Part shown: piece by piece, positions 1-8,394 of the stretch
Numbering within the stretch: position 1 is the first letter of the stretch
Layout: the number at the start of each line of letters is the position of its first letter
Origin: Microbacteriaceae bacterium PS02067
Lineage (GTDB): Bacteria; Actinomycetota; Actinomycetes; Actinomycetales; Microbacteriaceae
NCBI GenBank assembly: GCA_029960085.1
Contig: JASCPG010000011.1
Coordinates: forward strand, 1-57,598
Reading direction: 5' to 3'
Length of the DNA: 57,598 nt
Made by a program: the position numbers and the translations under genes
Notes under the pieces: model-generated
Seen by the model: only the letters and a program-made list of their open reading frames with translations
Databases searched by the model: none
Told to the model about the DNA's origin: nothing

Positions 1-107
1 CCCCCCCCCGCCCCCCCCTTTTTACTGCGGGGGCGCCCGCCGTGGTGTGCCCCGCGGCGGGGGCGGGGCGGGGGCGGGCGGGGGCGCGTGCGAGAGCGGG
101 GGATGCC
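1..107. other. GC-only window end, no gene seen
   Basis: The window opens with two C runs split by a single G, then a short T run and a long G/C-only stretch. I see no ribosome binding site, promoter or plausible frame here. The composition is that of an assembly end in a homopolymer. The oxygenase gene on the minus strand ends at 108. Confidence 0.6.
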
Positions 108-1118
108 TCAGGCGCGGGCGGCGAGCAGGTCGGCGTGCCAGCGCTCGGCCACGTCGGGGTGGGCGCGCAGGCGGGACTTGAGGGCGTTCTCGCCGTAGAG
201 CGCGTGGATGGGGTTGGCGGGGTCCTGCGTGACGCCGCGGGCCTGGGCGGCGAGCTCGGCCGGCAGATCGATCAGCGGTAGCTTCGAGTCGAGCGCGGGA
301 TTGAAGAAGTACGGCACCGAGATGCGGTCGTCGGGGAAGCGCGGCGAGACCACGCGGTGATTCGTCGCGATGAGGTAGCCGCCGGTCGCGTACTCGAGCA
401 TCTCACCGATGTTCACCACGAACGCGCCGGGCACCGACGGGGCGTCCACCCAGACGCCGTCGCGCTGGACCTGCAGCCCGCCCTTGCCCGGCTCCACCCA
501 CAGCAGCGTCAGCACGCCGGAATCCTTGTGCGCGCCGACGCCCTGTCCGGGCTCGGGTTCGCGCGATCCCGGATAGCGGACGATCTTCAGCAGCGTCGAA
601 GGCTCACCGAAGTGCTCGTCGAAGTACGTCTCGGGGGCGCCGAGGGTGAGAGCCCACGCGCGCAGGAGCTTCCGCGCGACGCCCGCGAGGTGCTCCTGCC
701 ACTCCGTCGCGACTGCGCGGAGTTCCGGCTGGGCCTCCGGCCACAGGTTCGGGCCGATCAGGCGGGCGAAGTCCGGGGCATCCGGATCATCGATCGTCGG
801 ACGCTCGGGGCCGATGTCGATCTGCTCCCGCCAGTCGATCTCGCCCTGCGTGCGCTCGCCGCCGACGCGCGTGTAGCCGCGGAACTGCGGGCTGTGGAGG
901 TTCTCGATGGCGAGCTTGTCGGCCTCGGGCAGCTCGAAGAACTCCCGCGCCGTGCGGTGCAGCCGCGCCTCGAGCTCAGGGGTGACGCCCGTGCCCGTGA
1001 GGTAGAAGAACCCCACATCGTGGGTCGCCGCGCGCAGCGCGTCGCGGAAGGCCGCTGCGGCCTCCGCTCCCGCATCGAGCTGGGAGAGATCGAGGATCGG
1101 CAGGTTCAGATCGGACAT
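108..1118 (-). CDS. Isopenicillin N synthase-like 2-oxoglutarate/Fe(II) oxygenase
   Basis: 336 aa, a full-length member of the non-heme iron dioxygenase family. A DIOX_N-like half begins at LPILDLSQLDAG, and the C-terminal jelly roll carries the facial triad H197-x-D199 (AHKDSG) and H254 (TNHRVVS), plus the RxS cosubstrate motif at R265-S267. The family couples 2-oxoglutarate decarboxylation to substrate hydroxylation or related oxidation; the substrate cannot be read from sequence. A -10-like TATCGT lies six bases before the ATG, so the transcript may be leaderless. It stands alone, divergent from the flavin monooxygenase operon. Family sure, role unknown. Confidence 0.9.
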   Translation of the reverse strand: MSDLNLPILDLSQLDAGAEAAAAFRDALRAATHDVGFFYLTGTGVTPELEARLHRTAREFFELPEADKLAIENLHSPQFRGYTRVGGERTQGEIDWREQIDIGPERPTIDDPDAPDFARLIGPNLWPEAQPELRAVATEWQEHLAGVARKLLRAWALTLGAPETYFDEHFGEPSTLLKIVRYPGSREPEPGQGVGAHKDSGVLTLLWVEPGKGGLQVQRDGVWVDAPSVPGAFVVNIGEMLEYATGGYLIATNHRVVSPRFPDDRISVPYFFNPALDSKLPLIDLPAELAAQARGVTQDPANPIHALYGENALKSRLRAHPDVAERWHADLLAARA

Positions 1119-1130
1119 ACCGCGACGATA

Positions 1131-1152
1131 GGCGGATGCCTCGGCATCCGCC
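1131..1152. repeat. GGATGCC-type perfect palindrome
   Basis: Ten-base perfect arms with a two-base loop, built from GGATGCC followed by its reverse complement. It lies just upstream of the oxygenase gene, beyond its -10. It is one of several places where the over-represented heptamer is paired head to head. Confidence 0.8.
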
Positions 1153-1197
1153 CCGACTGTTGCGCCGCATTACCGCGGCGGCCGTCGCGCGCTCCGG

Positions 1198-1283
1198 CGA
1201 GACCCCGACGGCGCGCCGAGACCCCGCTCGCACGCCGAGACCGCGGTTGTCAGCGGCGGTCTCGGCGTGCAGACCGGGTCTCG
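1198..1283. repeat. Nested inverted repeat with GAGACC cores
   Basis: Inner arms at 1230-1244 and 1256-1270 are a perfect 15-base inverted repeat (GCACGCCGAGACCGC and its complement) around an 11-base loop. Outer arms CGAGACCC at 1198-1205 and GGGTCTCG at 1276-1283 pair as well, and another CGCCGAGACC lies between the arms on the left. The element sits in the 304-base gap between the divergent oxygenase and monooxygenase genes. It looks like an intergenic palindromic repeat rather than a terminator, since both neighbours read away from it and no T tract follows. Confidence 0.8.
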
Positions 1284-1359
1284 CGGCCGGCAGGCGAGGC
1301 GCGCGAGGCCGGGCGCGATGGGGCGGCGCGACCGCGGGAATAACCTGGAGAAGGATGCG

Positions 1360-1405
1360 TTGCATGAGATACATTCATTTGCATGTATTGGATGCCGAGG
1401 CATCC
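1360..1405 (+). promoter_or_regulatory. AT-rich promoter/operator of the flavin monooxygenase operon
   Basis: A short AT-rich island in an otherwise GC-rich gap. TTGCAT (1360-1365) can act as -35 and TGTATT (1384-1389) as -10, 18 bases apart. Superimposed are an inverted pair ATACAT (1369-1374) / ATGTAT (1383-1388) and a direct repeat TTGCATG, as expected for an operator of a dimeric regulator. A GGATGCC/GGCATCC palindrome follows at 1390-1405, just before the AGGA ribosome site. The regulator is not encoded nearby. Confidence 0.5.
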
Positions 1406-1422
1406 GGGAAGTCAGGATCATC

Positions 1423-2649
1423 GTGAGCGAGAACACCACCGCTACGCCGCAGCAGATGCAGTTCGGCATCATGACGGTCAGCGACATCACCCAGGACCCG
1501 ATCTCGGGTCACACCCCGAGCGAGGCCGAGCGCATCCGCGCGTCGGTCGAGATCGCCAAGCACGCCGAAGAGGTCGGCCTCGACGTCTTCGCCCTCGGCG
1601 AGCACCACAACCCGCCGTTCTGGTCGTCGTCGCCCACGACGACGCTCGCGTTCATCGCGGCGCAGACCGAGCGCATCATCCTGTCGACGTCGACGACGCT
1701 CATCACGACGAACGACCCGGTGAAGATCGCCGAGGACTACGCCATGCTGCAGCACCTCTCCGGCGGGCGCATGGACCTCATGATGGGTCGCGGCAACACG
1801 GGCCCCGTCTACCCCTGGTTCGGCAAGGACATCCGCCAGGGCCTTCCGCTCGCGATCGAGAACTATGCCCTGCTGCACAAGCTGTGGCGTGAGGACGTCG
1901 TCGACTGGGAGGGCAAGTTCCGCACGCCCCTGCAGGGCTTCACGTCGACTCCGCGCCCGCTCGACGGCGTCGCGCCGTTCGTGTGGCACGGCTCGATCCG
2001 GACCCCCGAGATCGCCGAGCAGGCCGCCTATTACGGTGACGGCTTCTTCGCGAACAACATCTTCTGGCCCGCCGAGCACTACCAGCGCCTCATCGGCCTG
2101 TACCGCCAGCGCTGGGAGCACTACGGCCACGGCGCGCCGGAGACGGCGATCGTCGGCCTCGGCGGCCAGGCGTTCATGGCGAAGAACTCTCAGGATGCCG
2201 TGGCGCAGTTCCGCCCGTACTTCGACAACGCTCCCGTCTACGGCCACGGCCCGAGCCTCGAGGACTTCAGCGAGATGACGCCGCTCACGGTCGGTTCGCC
2301 GCAGCAGGTCATCGACCGCTACGCCGGGATGCGGGACCTGTTCGGCGACTACCAGCGCCAGCTGTTCCTCATGGACCACGCGGGCCTGCCGCTGAAGATG
2401 GTGCTCGAGCAGCTCGACTTCCTCGGCGGTGAGGTCGTGCCGGTCCTCCGCAAGGAGCTCGCCCAGAACCGCCCGGAGAACGTGCCGGATGCCCCGACGC
2501 ACGCCGCCCTCGTGAAGGCGACCTACGGCGACGGCCCGTCGCGTCAGGCGACGCCCCGCGCCAACCGCGGCGACAACCTGTCCGGACCCTCGCCCTACCA
2601 GGACGCTCCGGCTCCGGCCGGTGCGGCCTTCGGCGTCGGCAGCCGTTGA
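1423..2649 (+). CDS. FMN-dependent luciferase-like monooxygenase, CE1758 family
   Basis: 408 aa from a GTG with AGGA five bases upstream; an ATG at 1456 is a possible later start. It is a bacterial luciferase-like TIM barrel that would use reduced FMN and oxygen. Recognisable family stretches are FALGEHHNPPFW, STTLITTNDPVKIAEDYAML, RGNTGPVYPWFGKD and FLMDHAGLPLK. These are typical of the CE1758 subgroup, which is found with a dedicated FMN reductase; the downstream gene is exactly that partner, 20 bases away. Substrate unknown. The C-terminal tail (last ~50 residues, Pro/Ala/Gly-rich) looks disordered. Confidence 0.92.
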   Translation: MSENTTATPQQMQFGIMTVSDITQDPISGHTPSEAERIRASVEIAKHAEEVGLDVFALGEHHNPPFWSSSPTTTLAFIAAQTERIILSTSTTLITTNDPVKIAEDYAMLQHLSGGRMDLMMGRGNTGPVYPWFGKDIRQGLPLAIENYALLHKLWREDVVDWEGKFRTPLQGFTSTPRPLDGVAPFVWHGSIRTPEIAEQAAYYGDGFFANNIFWPAEHYQRLIGLYRQRWEHYGHGAPETAIVGLGGQAFMAKNSQDAVAQFRPYFDNAPVYGHGPSLEDFSEMTPLTVGSPQQVIDRYAGMRDLFGDYQRQLFLMDHAGLPLKMVLEQLDFLGGEVVPVLRKELAQNRPENVPDAPTHAALVKATYGDGPSRQATPRANRGDNLSGPSPYQDAPAPAGAAFGVGSR

Positions 2650-2669
2650 GAGAGAAGGGACGAACGATC

Positions 2670-3323
2670 ATGAACAGCACGGCACCCCGCCGCATCGCCG
2701 TCGTCTCCGCCGGCCTGTCGAACCCCTCCTCGACGCGCATGCTCGCCGATCGGCTCGCTGCGGCGACCGTCGCCCAGCTCGCCGAGCGGGAGACCCCGGC
2801 ATCCGTCGACACGATCGAACTGCGCGACCTCGCGCACGACATCACCAACAACCTCCTGACCGGCTTCGCGCCGCCCGCGCTCGAGTCCGCGATCAACACC
2901 GTGGTCTCCGCCGACGCGCTCATCGTCGTGACGCCGATCTTCTCCACGAGCTACTCGGGTCTGTTCAAGTCGTTCATCGACGTGCTCGACCCGGATGCCC
3001 TCACCGGCATGCCCGTGCTGATCGGGGCGAACGCGGGCACCGCCCGCCACTCGCTCGCGATCGACTACGCGATCCGTCCGCTGTTCGCCTACCTGCACGC
3101 CGACGCCGTCTCGACGGGCGTGTTCGCGGCATCCAGCGACTGGGGGTCGTCCGCCGACCAGGTGGCGCCGCTCAGCAGCCGCGTCGAGCGGGGCGCCCGC
3201 GAACTCGCGGAGGCCGTGCTGCGGCGGGAGCCCGCCGCCGACGGCGACCCGTTCGACCCGGCGAACTACCTCGGTGAGGGCCGCTCGTTCGGTCACCTGC
3301 TGGGCGGGCTCGCGGGGGAGTAG
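2670..3323 (+). CDS. LLM-partnered FMN reductase, CE1759 family
   Basis: 217 aa, flavodoxin-fold NAD(P)H-dependent FMN reductase. The start ATG follows GAAGGGA; an in-frame ATG 24 bases upstream overlaps the previous stop and has no such site. Flavin-binding signatures include the N-terminal strand-loop AVVSAGLSNPSSTRML and TPIFSTSYSGLFKSFID. It would supply reduced FMN to the monooxygenase encoded immediately upstream. Its last 31 bases overlap the 3' end of the convergent GH15 gene, which is unusually deep. Confidence 0.9.
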   Translation: MNSTAPRRIAVVSAGLSNPSSTRMLADRLAAATVAQLAERETPASVDTIELRDLAHDITNNLLTGFAPPALESAINTVVSADALIVVTPIFSTSYSGLFKSFIDVLDPDALTGMPVLIGANAGTARHSLAIDYAIRPLFAYLHADAVSTGVFAASSDWGSSADQVAPLSSRVERGARELAEAVLRREPAADGDPFDPANYLGEGRSFGHLLGGLAGE

Positions 3324-5107
3324 TCCGCCCGCGCCAACGCATCCGCCGCTCGCACGAGGGCGAGGTGCGACAGCGCCTGCGGGGTGTTGCCGGCCTGGCA
3401 TCCGGCGTCGGTGTCGTATTCCTCCGACAGCAGCCCCAGGTCGTTCGCGACCCCGCAGGCGCGGTCCATGAGGGCGTGCGCATCGGCGAGGCGCCCGGTC
3501 GCGGCGTACTGCTCCACGAGCCAGAAGGAGCAGGCGAGGAACGGGTTCTCACGCCCGGCCAGCCCGTCGACGCCCGACTCGGTGCGGTAACGCAGCACGA
3601 GGCCGTCGGGGAGCAGCGTGCGCTCGATCTCGGCGACGGTCGCGAGCATGCGCGGGTCGTCGGGGGTGCAGAAGCCGACCGTCGGCAGCAGCAGGAGCGA
3701 CGCGTCGACGGCATCCGTGCCCTCGTGCTGCGTGAAGTGTCCCGCGGCGCCCACGCCCCGCGCATCGATCCGGGCGCGCACCCGGTCGCGGTGGCGCTCC
3801 CACGTCTCGACCGGCCCCGGCAGTCCGTGTTCGCGTACGGAACGGATGCCGCGGTCGAAGGCGGCCCAGACCATGGCGCGGGAATGCGTGAACAGTCGTG
3901 GTTCGCCGCGGATCTCCCAGATGCCGCGATCGGGCTCGTCGATGCGGCGCTCGGCTCGGCGCAGGAGCGCCCGCTCGAGCGGCCACGACAGCTCCGATTC
4001 GGGCACCCCCGACTCGCGTGCGGCGAACAGGGCCGTCATCACCTCGCCGGTGACATCGGCCTGGAACTGCTGCGCCGCGCCGTTCCCGACGCGGACGGGC
4101 GTCGCGCCGCCGTAGCCCGGGAGGGACGTCATCGTCCGCTCGGCGAGATCGCGCTCGCCCGTGACGCCGTAGACGATCTGCAGCTGGTCGGGGTCCCCGG
4201 CGATCGAGCGCAGCAGCCAGCGCCGCCAGTGCTCGACGACGTGTGCGAACCCGTGCGCCAGCAGCACCTCGATCGTGAGGGACGCGTCGCGCAGCCACAC
4301 GTAGCGGTAGTCCCAGTTGCGCTCGCCGCCGAACTCCTCCGGCAGCGACGTCGTCGGTGCCGCGATGATCCCTCCCGTGTCGTGGTGCGTCAGCGCGCGA
4401 AGCGTGAGGAGGGAGCGGACGACCTCGTCCCGGTGCACCTCGTGCGTGCGGATGTGCGACGCCCACTCGCTCCACCACCGGCGGGTGTCGAGAAGGGCCG
4501 CGCCCACGTCGATCGGGTGCGGTGCGGGTCGGTGCGAGGGATGCCACGTCAGCGTGAGATCGCGCGTCTGACCGGCATCCACCGTGAACCGGCCGCGGTG
4601 CACGTGGTCCTCCGCCGTGAGCGCGGCGCCACGGAGGACGACGGCATCGGGCCCCGCGATCGCGACGAGTTCGGGCTCGGTCTCGGTGCCGGTCTGGCGC
4701 ACCCACGGCACGGCGCGCGCGTAGTCGAAGCGCAGGCGCACCGACTGGGCGAACTCGACGGAGCCGGTCACCCCGACGACGCGGCGGACGAGGTCGACGC
4801 GCCGATCCAGGTCGTGCCGCCGGGTGTCGACGACGAGGCAGTCGTGCACCTCGGCGACGCCCGCCGCGGTCTCCCAGCGGGTGAGGAGCGTGAACGTGTC
4901 GCCGTCGTACCGGCGGGACGCCGTGGCACCCGGGTCTGAGGGGCGCAGGAGCCAGTGGCCCTGAGCCTCGCCGCCGAGGAGAGCTGCGAACACGGAGGGA
5001 GCGTCGAACCGCGGCAGACACAGCCAGTCGATCGAGCCGGACCGCGACACGAGCGCCGCCGTCCGGGAGTTGCTCAGCAGGGCGTAGTCGTCGATGGCAT
5101 CCGGCAC
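3293..5107 (-). CDS. Glycoside hydrolase family 15 protein (glucoamylase/trehalase type)
   Basis: 604 aa from a GTG. The N-terminal YALLSNSRTAALVSRSGSID is typical of actinobacterial GH15 enzymes, followed by a beta-sandwich and an (alpha/alpha)6 barrel with ERNWDYRYVWLRDASLT and the acidic stretch HEGTDAVDASLLLL. The family releases glucose from alpha-glucosides; actinobacterial members include trehalases, so trehalose or maltodextrin turnover is likely. No signal peptide, hence cytoplasmic. CACAAT lies six bases before the start as a weak -10. Exact substrate unknown. Confidence 0.9.
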   Translation of the reverse strand: MPDAIDDYALLSNSRTAALVSRSGSIDWLCLPRFDAPSVFAALLGGEAQGHWLLRPSDPGATASRRYDGDTFTLLTRWETAAGVAEVHDCLVVDTRRHDLDRRVDLVRRVVGVTGSVEFAQSVRLRFDYARAVPWVRQTGTETEPELVAIAGPDAVVLRGAALTAEDHVHRGRFTVDAGQTRDLTLTWHPSHRPAPHPIDVGAALLDTRRWWSEWASHIRTHEVHRDEVVRSLLTLRALTHHDTGGIIAAPTTSLPEEFGGERNWDYRYVWLRDASLTIEVLLAHGFAHVVEHWRRWLLRSIAGDPDQLQIVYGVTGERDLAERTMTSLPGYGGATPVRVGNGAAQQFQADVTGEVMTALFAARESGVPESELSWPLERALLRRAERRIDEPDRGIWEIRGEPRLFTHSRAMVWAAFDRGIRSVREHGLPGPVETWERHRDRVRARIDARGVGAAGHFTQHEGTDAVDASLLLLPTVGFCTPDDPRMLATVAEIERTLLPDGLVLRYRTESGVDGLAGRENPFLACSFWLVEQYAATGRLADAHALMDRACGVANDLGLLSEEYDTDAGCQAGNTPQALSHLALVRAADALARADYSPASPPSR

Positions 5108-5167
5108 GCATCGATTGTGCCTCGAACCGGCGCCGGTTCCGGCAGCGGCGCGGATACGAGCGCGTGG

Positions 5168-5806
5168 TCAGGTCGCGCCGTCGCTCCGCTCCTGCTCCGA
5201 CGCCACCGGGGGAGAAGCGGAGCGGCGGCGCACGCGCGCGATGACGACGTCGGCTCCGGCGCCGAGCGCGAGCGCGACCACGATCGAGACGACCACGGCC
5301 GCGGCCGTGCCACCCGGCACGAGGGTTGCGACGACGGCGCCGAGCACCGCCTGATAGGTCGCCCACGCGAGTGCGGCGCCGCCCGCGATCGGCAGGTAAC
5401 GCGGCAGCGGCAGCCGGGACGAGCCTGCCACGAGGTTGACGGCGAGGCGCGCGAACGGGATGAACCGCGCCGTGAACATGACGGATGCCCCGCGGCGATG
5501 AAGCGCCGTCCCGGCCCACGCGAAGGCGGCCTGCACGCGCTCCGCGCGCATCCACCGCCATCGCCGGATGCCGACGGCGCGCCCCACCGCGTAGCAGGCC
5601 ACATCTCCCGCGAGGGCGGCCGCCGCCGCGACGAGGATCACGAGGACGAGCGGAGGGGTTCCCTCGGACACCGCGAGGGCGCCGAACGTCGTCACGGCCG
5701 CTTCACCCGGGAGGACGACGAGGAACGCGTCGCCGACGACGAGCGCCGTCATCGCCGGCAGCGCCCACGGGCTCGCCGCGAGGGCCGCCAGCCACTCCTC
5801 GACCAT
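5168..5806 (-). CDS. DedA family membrane protein
   Basis: 212 aa from the ATG giving MVEEWLAALAASPW; the open frame extends 57 codons further upstream but that part is Arg-rich and not membrane-like. It carries the SNARE-associated/DedA signatures LPGEAAVTT near the N-terminus and ARFIPFARLAVNLVAGSSRLP in the middle, with about five hydrophobic segments. DedA proteins are inner-membrane transporters linked to phospholipid scrambling and undecaprenyl-phosphate recycling. The ribosome site is poor, so the exact start is uncertain. Confidence 0.85.
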   Translation of the reverse strand: MVEEWLAALAASPWALPAMTALVVGDAFLVVLPGEAAVTTFGALAVSEGTPPLVLVILVAAAAALAGDVACYAVGRAVGIRRWRWMRAERVQAAFAWAGTALHRRGASVMFTARFIPFARLAVNLVAGSSRLPLPRYLPIAGGAALAWATYQAVLGAVVATLVPGGTAAAVVVSIVVALALGAGADVVIARVRRRSASPPVASEQERSDGAT

Positions 5807-5957
5807 CCCTCGGATGTACCAGGCCGCGGTGAACGGCTCCCGAACGGATCGCGCCAGGATGACGCGCCGGTGACGCGCGGGGGAGCGCTCACCGAAGACT
5901 TGACGCTCAGGGCCGTTCGCGTCCGACCGGGGCGCGCAGCGGCGGGAATCTGTACGC

Positions 5958-7943
5958 ATGAGAGTCGCGATCGTCACCGAGTCGTTCCTTCCTCACATGA
6001 ACGGGGTCACCGGCTCCGTCCTCCAGTCCGTGCGCCATCTCACCGCGCTCGGCCACGAGACCCTCGTCATCGCACCGGGGGCGCGTCGGACCCCCGCCGA
6101 TGGCGCCACCTTCCTCCCGTCGATGCCCCTGCCGGGCTACCCGCAGGTGCGGGTCGCGCTCGCGCGGGCGGGCCGGGTCACGGGCATCCTGCGCGACTTC
6201 GCTCCCGACGTCGTCCATCTCGCGTCGCCGTTCCTCCTCGGATGGCGCGGGCTCACGGCCGCCGAGAGCCTGGGCGTGCCGACCGTCGCCGTGTACCAGA
6301 CCGACGTCATCGCCTACATGCGCCGCTACGGGGTGCCGCGTGCGGCGCGCCTCACCGCGGCGCACGTCGCGCGCCTCCACCGTCGCGCGACCGTGACCCT
6401 CGCCCCCTCGTCGACGGCGCGGGAGCAGTTGACCGCCCTCGGCGTCGAGCGCGTGCACATGTGGGGTCGCGGTGTCGACACCGAGCGGTTCCACCCGGGC
6501 CGGCGCAGCGACGCGTGGCGTGACTGGATCGCCCCCGGCAAGGTCATCGTCGGCTACGTCGGTCGGCTCGCGCCCGAGAAGCAGGTCGAGGATCTCGCCG
6601 CGCTGTCGGACATCCCCGGCATCCAGGTCGTCATCGTCGGCGACGGCCCGTCACGTGCGCAGCTCGAGCGGCGGATGCCAGACGCGTCGTTCCTCGGGCA
6701 TCTCGGTGGGGCCGAGCTCGCCCAGGCGATGGCGTGCTTCGACGTGTTCGTCCACCCCGGCGAGAGCGAGACGTTCGGGCAGACGCTGCAGGAGGCGCAC
6801 GCGAGCGGTGTGCCCGTCGTCGCGACCGGCGTCGGCGGCCCGGTCGACCTCGTGCGCTCCAGCGTCGACGGCTGGCTGTACCGGCCGGGCGATCTCGACG
6901 ACCTGCGGGGGCGCGTCGTCGACCTCGCGGGCGACGAGACCAAGCGCCGCGCCTTCGGTGCCGCGGCCCGCGCGCGTGTCGAGGAGCGCACGTGGCCGGC
7001 GCTCGTGAGCCGCCTCGCGGAGCACTACGACGAGGCCCGCCGCGTCCACGCCGCCCCGGCCGAGACGGCAGCGGATGCCGCCCCGACCCGCACCGACGCC
7101 GACTCGGCTCCCGCCGGCGCGGCGACGATCGATGTCTCGGTGCCCGCGCCCCGTCCGTGGCGGCGTTTCGTCGCGCTCGGCGACTCGATCACCGAGGGAC
7201 TGTGCGACACCTCCCGGATGCCCGAGGGCCAGTACCGCGGGTGGGCCGACCGCCTCGCGATGCTGCTCGCGCAGCGCTCGCGCGAACCGCTCCAGTACGC
7301 GAACCTCGCGGTGCGCAGCCGCCGTGTCGAGAACGTCGCCGAGGAGCAGGTCACTCTGGCGCTCGAGCTCCGCCCCGACCTCGTGTCGATCCTCATCGGC
7401 GCGAACGACCTGATGCTGCACCGGCCCGACCCGGTCGCGCTCGGTGCGCGCATCGAGGACGTCGTCGCACGGCTGCGCGCGCAGGGCGCCGACGTGCTGC
7501 TCGTCACCCCGTTCCTGCCGCAGCGCCGCCTCGCGGCCGTGTTCACGCGGCGGTTCGCGGCGTACGCCGACGAGCTGCGGCGCATCGCCGGCATCCACGG
7601 CGCGCGGCTCGTCGACATCGGCGCCGGCGACCCCATCGGGCAGCCGGAGCACTGGGCGCACGACCGGGTCCACCTGACCTCGGGCGGCCATCGCCTCCTC
7701 GCCTACCGCGCGGCGGAAGCCCTCGGCATCCCCGACGCGGAAGCCGTCGGGGCGCTCGAGGCGGCCCTGCACGCCGACGAGGACCGCCCCGTCTCGGGCC
7801 TGTGGATCACGCGCGACGCGCTGCCGTGGGCGTGGCGGCGCCTGCGCGGCCGGACGGCGGGCGACGGACTGACCGCGAAGCACGACGCGTACGTCGAGAT
7901 CCCCGCGGGGGGATCGGCGACCTCGCGCCAGGGGGCGCGCTGA
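5958..7943 (+). CDS. GT4 glycosyltransferase fused to an SGNH/GDSL hydrolase
   Basis: 661 aa with two enzymes in one chain. Residues 1-360 form a GT-B family 4 transferase (MRVAIVTESFLPHMNGV, the E269-to-E279 donor motif in ESETFGQTLQE) resembling actinobacterial GDP-mannose-dependent alpha-mannosyltransferases of the MgtA/PimB type. Residues ~365-400 are an Ala/Pro/Thr linker. Residues 401-590 are an SGNH hydrolase with GDS at 408-410, GAND at 481-484 and D569-x-x-H572. The pairing suggests assembly and deacylation or acyl editing of a mannosylated lipid or polymer. GAATCT six bases before the ATG can be a leaderless -10. The fused architecture is discussed in the findings. Confidence 0.85.
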   Translation: MRVAIVTESFLPHMNGVTGSVLQSVRHLTALGHETLVIAPGARRTPADGATFLPSMPLPGYPQVRVALARAGRVTGILRDFAPDVVHLASPFLLGWRGLTAAESLGVPTVAVYQTDVIAYMRRYGVPRAARLTAAHVARLHRRATVTLAPSSTAREQLTALGVERVHMWGRGVDTERFHPGRRSDAWRDWIAPGKVIVGYVGRLAPEKQVEDLAALSDIPGIQVVIVGDGPSRAQLERRMPDASFLGHLGGAELAQAMACFDVFVHPGESETFGQTLQEAHASGVPVVATGVGGPVDLVRSSVDGWLYRPGDLDDLRGRVVDLAGDETKRRAFGAAARARVEERTWPALVSRLAEHYDEARRVHAAPAETAADAAPTRTDADSAPAGAATIDVSVPAPRPWRRFVALGDSITEGLCDTSRMPEGQYRGWADRLAMLLAQRSREPLQYANLAVRSRRVENVAEEQVTLALELRPDLVSILIGANDLMLHRPDPVALGARIEDVVARLRAQGADVLLVTPFLPQRRLAAVFTRRFAAYADELRRIAGIHGARLVDIGAGDPIGQPEHWAHDRVHLTSGGHRLLAYRAAEALGIPDAEAVGALEAALHADEDRPVSGLWITRDALPWAWRRLRGRTAGDGLTAKHDAYVEIPAGGSATSRQGAR

Positions 7944-7962
7944 GGTGCGCTCAGTGCGGCGC

Positions 7963-8136
7963 TCAGCCGCTCTTGCGGCGGAACTCCCGCTTGGTCACCG
8001 CGCCGTGCGTGCCGTGGACCGACGAATCTCCGTCGAGGTGCGCCTCACCCTTGCGGTGCTGTGCGTTCTTCTTGTCGAGCGCCTCTTTGAACTTGCGCTT
8101 CATCTCATCGGATGCGGTCGTGTCGTCGGTGCTCAT
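7963..8136 (-). CDS. DUF5302 family small protein
   Basis: 57 aa, highly charged. It has the layout of the actinobacterial DUF5302 family: SDEMKRKFKEALDKKNAQ, a short His/Gly-rich centre VHGTHGA, and the terminal REFRRKSG. Function unknown; the basic amphipathic helix suggests nucleic acid or ribosome association, which is inference only. The start is supported by TAGGGT seven bases upstream (leaderless type). It is convergent with the GT-SGNH gene, 19 bases away. Confidence 0.8.
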   Translation of the reverse strand: MSTDDTTASDEMKRKFKEALDKKNAQHRKGEAHLDGDSSVHGTHGAVTKREFRRKSG

Positions 8137-8394
8137 ACCGTCCACCCTACGCACGTCGGCGGGCTGCTGGTAGGGTTGTGAGGGCTGTCGTGGAGCTTCC
8201 GCGGCCGCCGGAGCAGGCCGGCACGAAGCTGGTCCCCTGTGGTGGGTTCCCGTCCCGAACGGTGGCTTTCTACTGGTGGCCAGCGTGGGGGCCCGATGCG
8301 AGTCATCGCGCGCCCGGAATGCCTCTCCCTGCTCCTTCGCACGATCTCGCGCGCGAAACGCGCGTGCGAGTCTAAACAAAGAAGGAGAGACCTC
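8137..8394 (+). promoter_or_regulatory. pnp upstream region with start-proximal hairpin
   Basis: 258 bases with no gene. Near the 5' end TAGGGT at 8171-8176 could serve as a -10 for pnp. Close to the start, 8346-8355 and 8359-8370 form a ten-pair stem (CTCGCGCGCG against CGCGC, a two-base GT bulge, and GCGAG) with an AAA loop. The stem ends 24 bases before the TTG start, with AAGGAGA between. In enteric bacteria a leader stem is the target of RNase III/PNPase autocontrol of pnp; a similar role here is only an analogy. Confidence 0.5.

Noticed and set aside
1267..1422. Longer N-terminus for the luciferase-like monooxygenase
   Set aside because: The extra 52 codons cross the palindrome and promoter island and contain no conserved residues; GTG 1423 has a ribosome site.
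3549..5561. A 670-codon minus-strand frame overlapping GH15 and DedA
   Set aside because: It is a frame-shifted shadow of both genes, made mostly of Arg, Ala, Pro and Gly.
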